Positions 44,115-54,602 of a DNA stretch of 64,000 nucleotides are shown piece after piece (positions within the stretch are counted from its first letter, which is position 1; every line of letters begins with the position of its first letter). The translations under genes were made by a program, and so were the position numbers. Source of the stretch: Setomelanomma holmii (taxonomy: Eukaryota > Ascomycota > Dothideomycetes > Pleosporales > Phaeosphaeriaceae). Location: positions 1-64,000 of the forward strand of contig ML978217.1 of NCBI GenBank assembly GCA_010015745.1. The letters run 5' to 3'. The notes beneath the pieces are model-generated. The model was not told the origin of the DNA and searched no databases. It saw only the letters and a list, made by a program, of their open reading frames with translations.

Positions 44115-45150
44115 AACGATGTGTACGCTGGACAATTGCAGATTCGCTTGCTTTTGGTTGAATACATTGCATGCAGGGCCATCAAGGTACTGATCACCCT
44201 GATCTACGATGTGGGCTCGATGTGCAAGGCGATTCCCTTTCGAGTTGTGCGGTCGGATCTACGTCCTAGAAGCTGGTGGGCGGTGCAACATGGTCGAAAC
44301 TATCTCGCATGCTTCAAGTGCAGTGCTAACGGAGGAAGACCTCTAGACAACGGCACTCGCCATAATGCAGGGACGTTTAGATTTGTCCCGCATTGGTCGG
44401 GACTGAACGACCGGTCTCGCACCGTCCCCTACCTCGCTCTCAAACCCACGTCAAAGTCCGTATCTCAAGCCAACGTCAGACGTGTTATCTCATGCCTAGA
44501 GGAGTTTATATGTCGCTCCATCACTATGAGTATGGTCAGGACAGGTTCAATTCGAGCTCTCTCAAGTCCTCCCAACCCCAATGCTTAGGGATCGTCCCCA
44601 GATTTGAGTGAAAGCTGCGCGTAGACTGTCTGACAGGAATCGAATTTACACTCCAGCAAAAGTTCAAGTTGGTGAAGAAATCCGGTGGATCGGTGTGCAA
44701 GATAGGAATTCCAGATTGTAGCTCGGGCATACACTCGAAGCTGTCTCCATTTCCGTTCACAGTGGAGGCTCCTGTCAACGATAATTTTTCACACCCGGCA
44801 AGATTCCCGAGCTACTGCTGAGTTGACAGACATGATATCCAAGATAAGAGTACTATTCTGTCGATATAAACATCCTTGCATTTTCGATATGCAACGTTCC
44901 AGTAATCTACTCGTGGAGAGCTGGGTCAATAATGGACACTGGAACTCAAGTCGAGATTAGCCCTATCTTAAGTGGTTGTGACGCGGACGTTGCTACCCGC
45001 TGTCGACCGGGCCAGCTCCTTCTTATCTATGGGGTACCCCACAACATTCACTTGGGTGGGCCAATCTTGAAGCGTGCAACCTCAGTCTTTAAGACATATA
45101 GATCTGCATTCCATTCAACTGTTCAGCAAGGTACTCTCCAGAATATCGGC
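44115..45150. other. Intergenic, divergent promoter region
   Basis: About 1 kb between the FAD oxidoreductase (minus) and the UNC93-like gene (plus). No motif or gene recognised; the arrangement suggests a shared promoter. An earlier in-frame ATG for the transporter exists at 44932 but the added 73 residues look non-coding. Confidence 0.5.
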
Positions 45151-47101
45151 ATGGCTTCCTCTGAGGCGAAAAACACCAAAGTCATCAGCGCAGCTGCAGA
45201 TGATGGCGCAGTTGACGTCGCAGTTGGTTCGGTGGAAGAATGTTGTCCTTCTACATTTTCGACATTCTACCGAAGCGTGCTATTCCAGATGATATTGTTC
45301 GGATCGTGAGTAACGTCTCAACATCTACGGATAAGTCGCTCATCACCACACAGGCTATCGCTTGTCGGACCTGCCATGTCAGATGCCATATCCAATCTCG
45401 GCGGAGGAGGATTATCTTCACCATGGTTAGCAAATCTTGCAAACTCGCTGAGTTACGCAATGAGTTTCCTGAGCACCATCCTCGGTGGGCCCGTTATCAA
45501 CAAAATCGACATCAGATGGTCTTGCATGATTGCAGCTGTGGCCATGCCGCTACAAGGCTCGGCGTACTACGTGAGCGCGAGATCCGATAACCAATGGTAT
45601 CTCCTGATGGCCAATGTAATTGAAAGACAAGTTCTCGTCGCACGGTATGTCGTGACTAATGCAGATAGGTCATCAATGGGATCGCGTCGGGCTTTCTTTA
45701 TGTGGGTGAGACGACGGCTATGTTGTCGTATCCAAAGCCAGAAGATAGAGGCATTTACCTTGGTCAGTAGAAGTCTGCTAGAATGATGGCGGGTGATCAT
45801 ACTAACATGATAAAAAGGTGTATGGTCTGCGATGCGAAGCACTGGTAGTGTCATCGGGGGCGCGATCAACTTCTCTACAAACTACAGCCGGGCTGGAGGT
45901 GGTGGGATCGTGTGGGCAACATACCTGATCTTTGTTGGCTTTGGTAAACCAACTCGTCTAGTTCGCCGAGTTCTTTACTGATAGCTTCTAGAATGTACCG
46001 GATTCGTTTGGGCGCTTCTTGTGTCACCGACTGCGAAAGTACGTCGCCGCGGTAACTCCAAAGTCTCTATGTCCTTGGAACTGTCATGGAAGCAAGCACA
46101 GTCCGCAACAAGCAAGTCAATCCGTTCACCTTCAGAGACCCACTTACCTATCTAGGTAGGAGTTAAGCCTCTATAGGCAACTATTAGGCTCAAATAGGTA
46201 ATCAATCAAGTCAAGCCCGACCTTCTGAGCCCCACTTAATTGCTTGTTGCAGAGTCTGGAAGCAAGAATTCGTTGCCTTATGGGGCTACTTGAAAGATGC
46301 GAAGGTGAGAAATGTTCAATATTGCTACGAGCTATAAGCTGAAATCCGCCTAGACTTGGCTCATCTTTGTGCCGTCTTTCTATTCTTGTTTTCTACGGAG
46401 GTACGATGGGCACATATCTATCTCTGCACTTTTCGGTGCGGCTCGTGCTCTCTCGTCTTTGTTAGTCCGTAAGTATGCTCTTTTGTTCTCGATATATGTT
46501 AATTGACTTGTGCAGCGGTGATTACTATTCCATCCGTTATTGTCTTCGGAAAGCTACTGGATGGAAAAAGATGGTCACAGCGGCGCCGAGCATGGACTGC
46601 GACAATGGTGTGGTTACTGCCGCAGATGGCGTGCTTTATTTGGGTAGCATACGAGTATCATCTGCTGCCAGACGAGATTGCTCTTGACCCTAGGTTGTGA
46701 GTCGTTTCTAATTGCTGTGTGGACCAAGCCTGACATATTGCAGGCATTCTGGCAGATGGGCTAAGGCTTATGTGCCGTACCTTGTAATCTTCGTCACCGG
46801 GTACTGGACTCAGCTTACATTGTACTGGATCCTGAGCACGCTATCGGATAAAATCGAGGTTGCTTCGCGCGCTGGAGGTGTGTTTCGCGCTTTTGAGACA
46901 ACGGGACAAGCAGTTTCGTATGGTCTGAGTTCAGCGAGCCAGATCAACCACGTCATTCCGCTCTACGTCAATTGCGCCGCGTTAGTTCTGACGATCTCAA
47001 GCATGGTTCTCTTGAGCAACAGGATGCCGAAGGTACGCGCAGGCATTCTATATATCGATCAAGACGCAATGACGTCAGATGACACTACAAAGGAGAACTG
47101 A
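45151..47101 (+). pseudogene. UNC93-like MFS transporter, split by a MITE
   Basis: Exons can be followed: 45151-45305, 45354-45615, 45669-45762, 45818-45943, 45992-46304 (holding the MITE), 46354 to about 46470, then two more to TGA at 47101. Introns are 48-55 nt GT-AG. Hydrophobic segments and motifs match fungal UNC93-like permeases: FYRSVLFQMILFGSLSLVGP, AISNLGGGGLSSPWLANLAN, ASGFLYVGETTAML, YPKPEDRGIYLG, WKQEFVALWGYLKDAK, PSVIVFGKLLDGKRWSQ. Exon 5 reads through WKQ-EF only if the 162-bp element and its duplication are removed. Two further indels, near 46390 (extra T) and 46440 (missing base), put the segment between them out of frame. It would have been a membrane transporter of an unknown substrate. 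Confidence 0.82.
46097..46258. mobile_element. 162-bp hAT-type MITE in the transporter gene
   Basis: The ends are CACAGTCCGCAACAAGCAA and, as reverse complement of the right end, CAGACTCTGCAACAAGCAA. Flanks are the exact 8-bp repeat GAAGCAAG at 46089-46096 and 46259-46266. An 8-bp duplication and CA-type ends mark it as hAT. It shares GCAACAAGCAA with the MITE at 1745-1872. Inserted in frame it brings a TAG about 50 bp in. Confidence 0.85.
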
Positions 47102-47513
47102 AAGTACACGCATGCAATTGCGTGACATTGATGTTGCTAACACAGTCTGACAAGTCAACTTATACGTACACATCATCCTAGATCTTGTGCGCATGTTGTC
47201 GTTGTATGCAAGATGCTGTTCACATCTGCGAGCGATGCCAACGATCCCAAAGTTTCTCGCGGGCTAGCGGAGATTTGTGAAAGATGAGCTGCGAGAAGTA
47301 GTAGCGCGCGACTTTGATGCACATTTCAATGTAGCGCACGAGGGTCGTTGGCATTTATCGTAAAGCGGATTCCACAGTGATTCGAGGCGTGGCGGGAGTT
47401 ATTGAAGAGTGTGGTGCATATGGTTGATTATGCCCAATGCAAGTCGATCTTCAGTGAGGCATCGAAGTGCCATCGCCTCGAATGTAAATCGTGCATTTCA
47501 TAGTTGCCAGCTA

Positions 47514-49306
47514 TTACTTGTTACTGGACGGTCTGAACACCGAAGAGACTACTTTCGCAATGACTGAAGAGCTTTTAGCTGGGATGAAGGGAACAGCTTC
47601 GAGTTCGTAGGGCCCCTGCTTGAGATCTGATTCGTCGCGAAAGTCCAGGTCCAAGACGAACATGCCTTGGCCGCCGACAATCTTGAGCTCCAGCTCCACG
47701 TACAAGTTGTGACCGCTTGGTAGGTGCGCCAAGCTTTTTCTGGAATTAGATTTCGCATACGGTTCCAATAGCGCTCGAACTTGATGTGAACGGTTTCTGG
47801 CGAGATCGAGCTTCGCCTCAGGAGCAAAGTACAAAGCCTTGCAAGCCAACTGTTCGGTCCATTGCAGCCCGATCATGTACAGGACTATTACGTAGGCTCC
47901 ATCTGAGCCGCTGAAGAGCATAGCATCCCACTCAGATCTGTATGCGAAGTGGTAGCAGTTTCGACCATCGGCGTCATCTGCTCTGGTGAAAGGATCCTCG
48001 CCAACCCACCCAACGGTGTAGTCGAGGTCTCTCACGCCGTCAACGCGCACAAGAAAGCCAATATTCCAGAGACGCCATAGCTCGCTCTGTTCAGGTTGCT
48101 GTTTGATGTAGATAGTCTTCGTGGCGGCTTTTGAGACGAATACTGGGTCCACAAATTTCAGCGGACCGCGCGATGTACCGTCACGAGCAAAATGATTCTC
48201 TTCATGCTTAGTGACACGTACCAAGGGTAGCGCCAGCCGCTTCGGGTACTGCACCGCGGTACTACACTGTAGGATGACCGTTGCGTGCATCTTATTTGGT
48301 TTCAGTATTACTGGTAGGTCAATCCTTAGGCCCTTGTTGGTCATGGAGAAGGGTTGTGAGTTATAGTCTCGAGTAGATATCAGCTGATTGGTGTTGCGGA
48401 ACTGAGCGGGAGAGGTTGCTAAAGGCCCACATGTTTCGTTCCCTGTGTAGTCGAGGTGCAGCTGCCAAGCAAAGAGTGTGTGATCATCAGACTGCTTCAT
48501 GATTTCTTCCTGGTACCAATTAGCAATCAGCTTGAGCAACGTCGGCTAGACCATACTTGAAGACGGACGAACGCTTTCGTCCCCTCGCCGTACAAAAGCG
48601 GCATGTTCACCCCGAATATTCCAATCAAAGAGTAGGCCATATCCTCTGGCCGGGATGTCTCGCGTCCCGACGCCCATGACATGCGCATGGACACGCTGCA
48701 TACCTTAGGATCCGCACCGCGAAGTATCTCTCGGTCGATTCCAGTTCGATCAGCGACCGCGCTGAGCAGCGATCTCTTACCTCCTATCCTTATCCAGTTG
48801 CGCAATCCGCTTCCAAAAAACTTGACTATCTGAGGAGCTATGAGCTCTTGCAACGTCCAACCTCTAGTCCACCATCTACTATCCTTAAACAGTGACAGGA
48901 CAGCGGGGTCTTTTGATAGGTTTGGAAAGTTGTCGCGGCCCCTAATATCGTAATTGTAGTGCAACCTGTCTCCTAAGTACACGTCTGACAGAAAGGCGTA
49001 GCATACTGTCGAAAGTCGGTACCATTGGTACATCGAGTTAATGGCCTCAGACAACTCTGCACTTGATGATTTGTCAATACAACACGTATCAACCCAAACA
49101 TAGTCGAGTCCTTCCTTGAGTGCATGGGTGCAGCATTGCTGGACTTTCTCGAACCCTTTCTTTTTCTTGGCTTTTTGCAGTTCGTTCTTGACTTCTTGGT
49201 ATGTCACCTCTTCATCCTCCCACCTGTGCGAGAGGATGGCATACGCTGGGATATCGGTGCCAACGAATTCGTGAAATTCCTGGGTGGTCGCGTGAAGCAG
49301 GCGCAT
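47514..49306 (-). CDS. HET-domain protein, intact, two exons
   Basis: Exon 1 is 49306-48557 and exon 2 is 48509-47514. The 47-nt intron (GTATGG, branch GCTAAT, end CCAG) joins AFVRLQ to EEIMKQSDDHTLFAW, a conserved junction. The product is 581 aa. The N-terminal HET domain starts right at the Met (MRLLHATTQEFHEF) and has AYAILSHRW, LDYVWVDTCCIDKSSSAEL and WTRGWTLQELIAP. A conserved GREKTRPEDxAYSLxGIF-type block (here SRPEDMAYSLIGIFGVNMP) follows. The C-terminal half (about 260-581) is not a known NACHT or WD domain. HET proteins mediate vegetative incompatibility and act in the cytosol after cell fusion. It is the only complete HET gene here. Confidence 0.9.
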
Positions 49307-49927
49307 CGATTCATCGAATTGCGATCGGTCGAGTATACGGCACGTTCGTGACACAGAAAGGAGCAAGAACAAGAGAACGTGCGAGCCGGGAAGACAGACG
49401 AAAAGCGATGTTGCACTATTGTCGAATGTGCTTGGCGGGGTAGTGATGTTGTTGCGAGGTGGTGAGGAAAGAGTTAGCTGGAGTGGAGAGGAGCACCCTG
49501 GGAGGAAGCGACATTCGATTGAGCGAGCGCAACTCTTTGGCGCGCGGCTAAATGTCGGCCGCAGCACATCACGATATGATGATTTGAATGCCAAAATGTA
49601 GCCAAACGAGCATAATACAAAGACTTGAGGGCAGTGTTGAGGCCTTTAAAACGGTTAAAGTGTGGGAGACGGATAACGTGAGACGACTTTCTCTCACGAC
49701 CTAATGTCCTCCAGAGCTGCAAATTGCGCGCGTCTGCTTTGTGGTCCTCATGCTGTGCAATGCCTTCTGCGCTTTCAAATGGACAGCGCAAAGTCTACTG
49801 TAGACCCATGGCGTTCCTGCATCCGCCCTGAGCAATCAAGGCTCCGCCGATGCGACCATTGCCTCCTCGCTGAACATGTGTCTGGGACCGTTCGTTGTGT
49901 GTAGACTGTACTAAATCTGTTGCCCTC

Positions 49928-50404
49928 TCACTTCGCCTTATTCTTCGCCGCCTCCGCTTCTCTCCGTGTGGCATCCTCTAGCAAAGCAGTATCTACAGCG
50001 CCAGACGGAAGGTGTACGTATCGGACGACCGATCCTCGAATGAACATGTCTTTTGTCGAGCACTGCGAGATCCATTAGCATATTCACGCCACCAAGCGCG
50101 TTCTCCAGTATAGAGCGCATCAACTCGGAGGTGTCGACATACCAAATGCGGCCACCGCATCTCGTCCACCGCCTCAGCATTGTCCAGCTTGATGTTGAGG
50201 TACTGATCCACGCTCTTCAGCGTCCCGCGTATTTGTACTTCGTTTTTGAGCTCGACGGTGATTTCGTGCTCGACGAGCGTCTTGAAGAAACTAATGTCGA
50301 TATGTCAGCGATCGTGTTCTTGTTATGTTACGCGGTGTCTGTGAAGCTTCACTTCAGGAAGGCAATTGCGCGTGCGCTACAACTACGAACCTGAAGAAAA
50401 GCAT
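49928..50404 (-). CDS. LSM2: Sm-like protein LSm2, three exons
   Basis: Exons 50404-50391 (only 14 nt), 50290-50143 and 50062-49928, with introns of 100 and 80 nt; the product is 98 aa. LSm2 belongs to the LSm1-7 ring (mRNA decapping) and the LSm2-8 ring (U6 snRNA). Sm1 motif: LFFSFFKTLVEHEITVELKN and LKSVDQYLNIKLDN; Sm2 motif: MFIRGSVVRYVHLP. The sequence is close to the family consensus throughout. The tiny first exon encodes MLFF plus two bases and is easily missed in annotation. Confidence 0.95.
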
Positions 50405-50817
50405 AACGTCAATGTGTACGTGTATATGCGAGTGATCGAGCGCGATGGGAGGCGAAAGTCTGGGTCGCAATAGTGTTTGTGGTCGCGCAACGCCTTTCTC
50501 AGTGGACCAGTTGTGAGTGACGAAGCCCAAGTTCAAAGTCAAAGCTTGGACCGCGTGGGGTTCGCGTGTCGCCGATCTGCCGCTGTCACGTGCTCCTGGC
50601 CTTTGAATCGGTCTATCAAGACCGTTGCAAGATCGCTCATCGGTCCATCACATTGATGTCTTGGACACATATTGGTTGATACTTGTTTTCTCATTTGCTA
50701 ACAAAGGAATGTTGTCGCTAAGTGGTATCAATCCAAATTCCCAACCTGTACCCATCCCAAGCCAAACCAATCTAAGGATCGACTACATCACACATATCTC
50801 ATCGCAATCTTACTCAA

Positions 50818-53427
50818 TTACTTCCTGGCATATCCGGTTAGGGTCCTCCACGCAGCATTTGTCTGCGCACCCTCTTCGAGCATCTGCACAACACCCTCGA
50901 GAAGCTTCTCCTCATCCTTGCCCATCTCCATCTGCAGCTTGAGCAGCCACTTCTCCCACGCCCAGCTGCCGACAATGCCGGTGAGCATGGCGGCGTCAAT
51001 GGTGGTGCCAATGACAGGCGCATCCTCGAAGTCAACCTCGCCATCCGCAGAGATCGTCTTCTCCTGCTGAGCAGCCTGGGCTCCGACGTTGAGCTCATCG
51101 CGCCAGTTGGCCGCGGTCTTGCCCATGGGAAGGACCATCCACGCGCGCTGGACATCCTTGAAACCAGCCTTGTTGAGGCGGGGAAGGAAGCTCTTGGTGG
51201 ACTGCGCATCGTAGCCGCGAGTCTTCAGGTTGAAGCCGAACTCGACGCCCATAGCCTGAGCGTTGCGGCCGGCGTGAATCATGTCTGCGTCAAGCAGGTT
51301 GTACTCGAACACGCCGCCGGGCTTGAGGCAGCGGTAGCACTCCTTCAAGCACAGGTCGTACTCGTCGGCAGTGCGGCCAAGAGGCTTGGATGTCTTCAGA
51401 AGCTCGTACAAAGTACGGGCGGAGATGACATCAAAGTGGCCGGAAGGGAAGGGAAGAGTCCACATGTTAGGAACGGTGATGTGCTTGTGGTTCTCTGGGC
51501 CAGCAACATTGGTTGACATGTTGTTGCCGGCGGTGTAAACAGTGGTGACCTGAGCATATGGGTAGTCGTACGCGACGTTCCATGCCCAGTCGTTGGTAGC
51601 GACACCACCGACATCGAGGATGCGGGGAGCGCTGGTGCGAGTGATGCGGCGAACAGCGGGCTTGCTAAGAAGCTTTCCGCCATTAAGTTGCTTCTGCGCC
51701 TGCAAGACCCACTGAGAAGGGAGCATCTGGTCAAGTGCCTGACGCTCCATCTGAGCGCGTGCGATTCTCTCCTTCAAAACAGTCGGGTCGTTCACGAAGA
51801 ACTCGGAGACAGGTCGCGGGGGAGCTGGGCGCTCTGGCTCGCTGAGCTGGAACTTGCCGAGAAGCTGATCGCGGTGAGCGAGAGGAGTGCAGCGACGTTG
51901 CACGTGCATAGCCTCAGTGCGGGCTTGACGGTGAATAAAGGTGTCCTTCTTCTGGGAGCGCGATCTTATGAACTCGAGACCTTGAACGTAGGTCATAATT
52001 GGCTCGGGCTTAGACACCTCGGAGGACTCTACGATATCCTCAGCAAAGGTGACAGTCTTCTTCGCTACAATCTTGTCGATGGAGTTGTCGCGGCTGTGGG
52101 TCTCGCTTGAAAGGCTGGGAGAGCTCATATCGTTCATGTCACGGAGGGCCATCTGGAGCTCATCCTGCTCCTCCAACCATCGTCCAGTCATCTCGAGGTT
52201 AACGGAAGACAGCTTCTCAATCTCGGCGTTGTAGTTCTCGTTGTATTGAAAGATGGTCTTGCTGGGGTTGATCTCCTTAATCTCGACATTGTCCTCGATT
52301 GGGCTGAGGATGTTTGGTCGCGCAGTCGCCATCGCCTCCTCGTGGCCGTCAAGAGTGGGGCCGGAAAGAGCGGACGCACGATTTGGGAGAGATGAAAGAG
52401 GAGCCGGAGCAGTGTTGCGTCGGCTTTCCCATGGCACTCCGTAGAATTTCTCGGCAGTGGAGGTGTTGGGAACAGACTCCTCTTGCTTGGGAATGCTCCA
52501 GGTATCGCGAGCAGTCAATCGGAGCGATGAGAAGAAGCCTCCAGGGGAGGGAACCGATAGAGCCGAGATGGGAGTGCTCTCGCCAGAGTCATTGCCAGAC
52601 GAAGTGGAGGGAATGGTCAAGCCAAGGGAAGGACGCGAGACCTCCTGCATCTCACCCGTCATTGCTGGAAAAGACTGCTCCTCGGATTGCTCGACAGATG
52701 GTGAGTTCCCCAGGTGCTGAAGAGTCTCCATAGCCTGGGTGTCAAGCTGAAGCATGCCCCAAGAGTCAACGCTGGAGATTGAGTTCCGCCTTTGTTGCAT
52801 AATCGGAGTTGCTGGGCAGCTAAGCTTGTCCATCTCTTCAGAGGTAAGGCTGCCATCAAGAGAAGGCGCAGCTGAATGGGCGGGTACCTGCAGATTGTGT
52901 GAATCAATCATGGCCAGGACACGACGAGATGGAGTCAACAGATGTGATGGGGTCATGGGCACCGATGTGGCGCTCTTGAGCTTCTCAATGGTGGGCCATG
53001 CCGATGGCGAGGGGATAACAATGGATGGGTAGCGTGCACGTTTTGGCTGACCCGCAATCTTCCTGACAGAGGTCGAAGCATGAAGGGGAACATCAGCCTC
53101 ATCGTCGGTGACGTCGTACAAAGAATCAAAATCGCTATCGGTTCGGCTCAGTCGGCTTGTCTGCGAGTAGCTAGCTGATTGAAGAGGGAACCGCGGCGAG
53201 GCCTGGGGAGTCATATCGAAAAGGCGCGCCCTTGGGGTGGGAAAGTCGTCAGAGTCGCGAGGTGACACGGTACTTGGCAGGTATGTCGAGGAGGGTGAGA
53301 AGCTTGCCGCGAAGTAGTAAGAAGATTCCTCGTCGACGACATTAAGAGGGTGTCTCTGGTCCAGCGGAGACTCCATAGTGCCGAGGGCTGCAGGGCTGTA
53401 TACTGCAGGTTGAAGTATCTCTGGCAT
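50818..53427 (-). CDS. SAM-dependent methyltransferase, large disordered N terminus
   Basis: An 869-aa intronless protein. The first 560 residues or so are Ser/Pro-rich and disordered (RRVLAMIDSHNLQVPAHS, SPSPSAWP-type segments). A C-terminal class I methyltransferase-like domain (about residues 610-869) follows: ILDVGGVATNDWAWNVAYDY, MWTLPFPSGHFDVISARTLY, CLKPGGVFEYNLLDAD and SFLPRLNKAGFKDVQ. The usual GxGxG is reduced to DVGG. The PFPSGHFDVI block and LKPGG are standard for methyltransferase type 11. The substrate is unknown. The start was put at 53427, the first ATG; in-frame codons continue to 53535 without ATG, so an upstream exon is possible. Confidence 0.8.
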   Translation of the reverse strand: MPEILQPAVYSPAALGTMESPLDQRHPLNVVDEESSYYFAASFSPSSTYLPSTVSPRDSDDFPTPRARLFDMTPQASPRFPLQSASYSQTSRLSRTDSDFDSLYDVTDDEADVPLHASTSVRKIAGQPKRARYPSIVIPSPSAWPTIEKLKSATSVPMTPSHLLTPSRRVLAMIDSHNLQVPAHSAAPSLDGSLTSEEMDKLSCPATPIMQQRRNSISSVDSWGMLQLDTQAMETLQHLGNSPSVEQSEEQSFPAMTGEMQEVSRPSLGLTIPSTSSGNDSGESTPISALSVPSPGGFFSSLRLTARDTWSIPKQEESVPNTSTAEKFYGVPWESRRNTAPAPLSSLPNRASALSGPTLDGHEEAMATARPNILSPIEDNVEIKEINPSKTIFQYNENYNAEIEKLSSVNLEMTGRWLEEQDELQMALRDMNDMSSPSLSSETHSRDNSIDKIVAKKTVTFAEDIVESSEVSKPEPIMTYVQGLEFIRSRSQKKDTFIHRQARTEAMHVQRRCTPLAHRDQLLGKFQLSEPERPAPPRPVSEFFVNDPTVLKERIARAQMERQALDQMLPSQWVLQAQKQLNGGKLLSKPAVRRITRTSAPRILDVGGVATNDWAWNVAYDYPYAQVTTVYTAGNNMSTNVAGPENHKHITVPNMWTLPFPSGHFDVISARTLYELLKTSKPLGRTADEYDLCLKECYRCLKPGGVFEYNLLDADMIHAGRNAQAMGVEFGFNLKTRGYDAQSTKSFLPRLNKAGFKDVQRAWMVLPMGKTAANWRDELNVGAQAAQQEKTISADGEVDFEDAPVIGTTIDAAMLTGIVGSWAWEKWLLKLQMEMGKDEEKLLEGVVQMLEEGAQTNAAWRTLTGYARK

Positions 53428-54602
53428 TTCGTATATTGGCTGAGGTGAGCTTCGCCTCGTGCTATTATTACTAAGGGTACTTTCGAAATCCGAGATCGAC
53501 TGGGGTTTTCGCGAAGTGGGGTATTCCAAGTACAATTGTACAGGGAACTGAGTTGGAAGGGATATTAAATGGGTACAACCCTAAAAAAGCCGATCAACAG
53601 CTTACTAGTAAAGATAGAATGCTCCGATCAACGAAGACTTGGGGTTGGAAAGAAGGGGCCCGGAGGGTAACAGAAGTGAATGGAGAGCAAGACTTCGGCG
53701 CAAGCGGCACAGCAAGAGTATATATCGCGCGTAGACGCCTTCTCGTGGACTCACTGTGGGCTAGTACGACTGTGGCACCCGCCCGAGGCTGCAACGCCAG
53801 CTGTTCGTCCATTTGCACAGCGGCGTCCGTCTAGGCGGTAAAAGGAGAGCGGTTCAAGGTCGGCCACGACATAGCAACCGCTCTTGCGAAGACGTGGTTG
53901 GCCAACGCCAGTACGTCGCGAGCAAGGTTGTTTCCACGCGCTGGTCGTATCGGGCCTAGAGTGCGTGGCTCTGCGTGGCATGGTTGGGTGTTTTCAGTGT
54001 AAGCGCCGGGCTGTGCTAAATTGGGCGCTTCTGTTCTGCGCCTCTGGCCAATGATATCCCCGCATTGCGTTCTACAGCATGCTCGCCAATGGTGCCTCGC
54101 CATAATCGTGTGGTCTTGAAAAGCATTGATTCAGATCTTCCTGTTTGCGTGAGGCTTTGACCTCTTCAACGATGGCGGCCATGCCATGCCACGCGCAATG
54201 GAAGTATCCGAGACCACGCCTCACCGTTGCCTGTGGCACATTGCACGATTGCGGAGTAGCACCGAACCTCGAAATTAGATGCGGCATGGTTCCAGGTAGA
54301 GACGAGCCGATGGAACTGCGATGTCCGAATGGAAACATCAGCTGGGTGTACGGCGGACTGTTACACTATGAATGGGTGAATGAGGGAGCTGAAGAGAGTT
54401 CGCATAACGAAGCGGTGACGTGCCTAGCCGAAAGCATGGACCATGGTGGGGTAGGCGTCTCGCTCCTCCTCAACACCACGCGCACATCGTGATCTTGTCA
54501 CACAACAATTTCCACTATCACTCTCCTGTCTGCAATTGGCGCCCTACTACACCAGGCCTGTAACCGAGAGACCCTCCCGCACCCGCAGCAGAGCCGCCCG
54601 CC
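53428..54602. other. Intergenic, divergent promoter region
   Basis: Between the methyltransferase (minus) and RPE1 (plus). A few short frames (for example 54145-54492 plus) have no supporting motif. Confidence 0.5.

Noticed and set aside
46097..46258. MITE acting as a new intron
   Set aside because: An in-frame TAG precedes the only GTAGGA donor inside the element, and no acceptor restores the frame cleanly.
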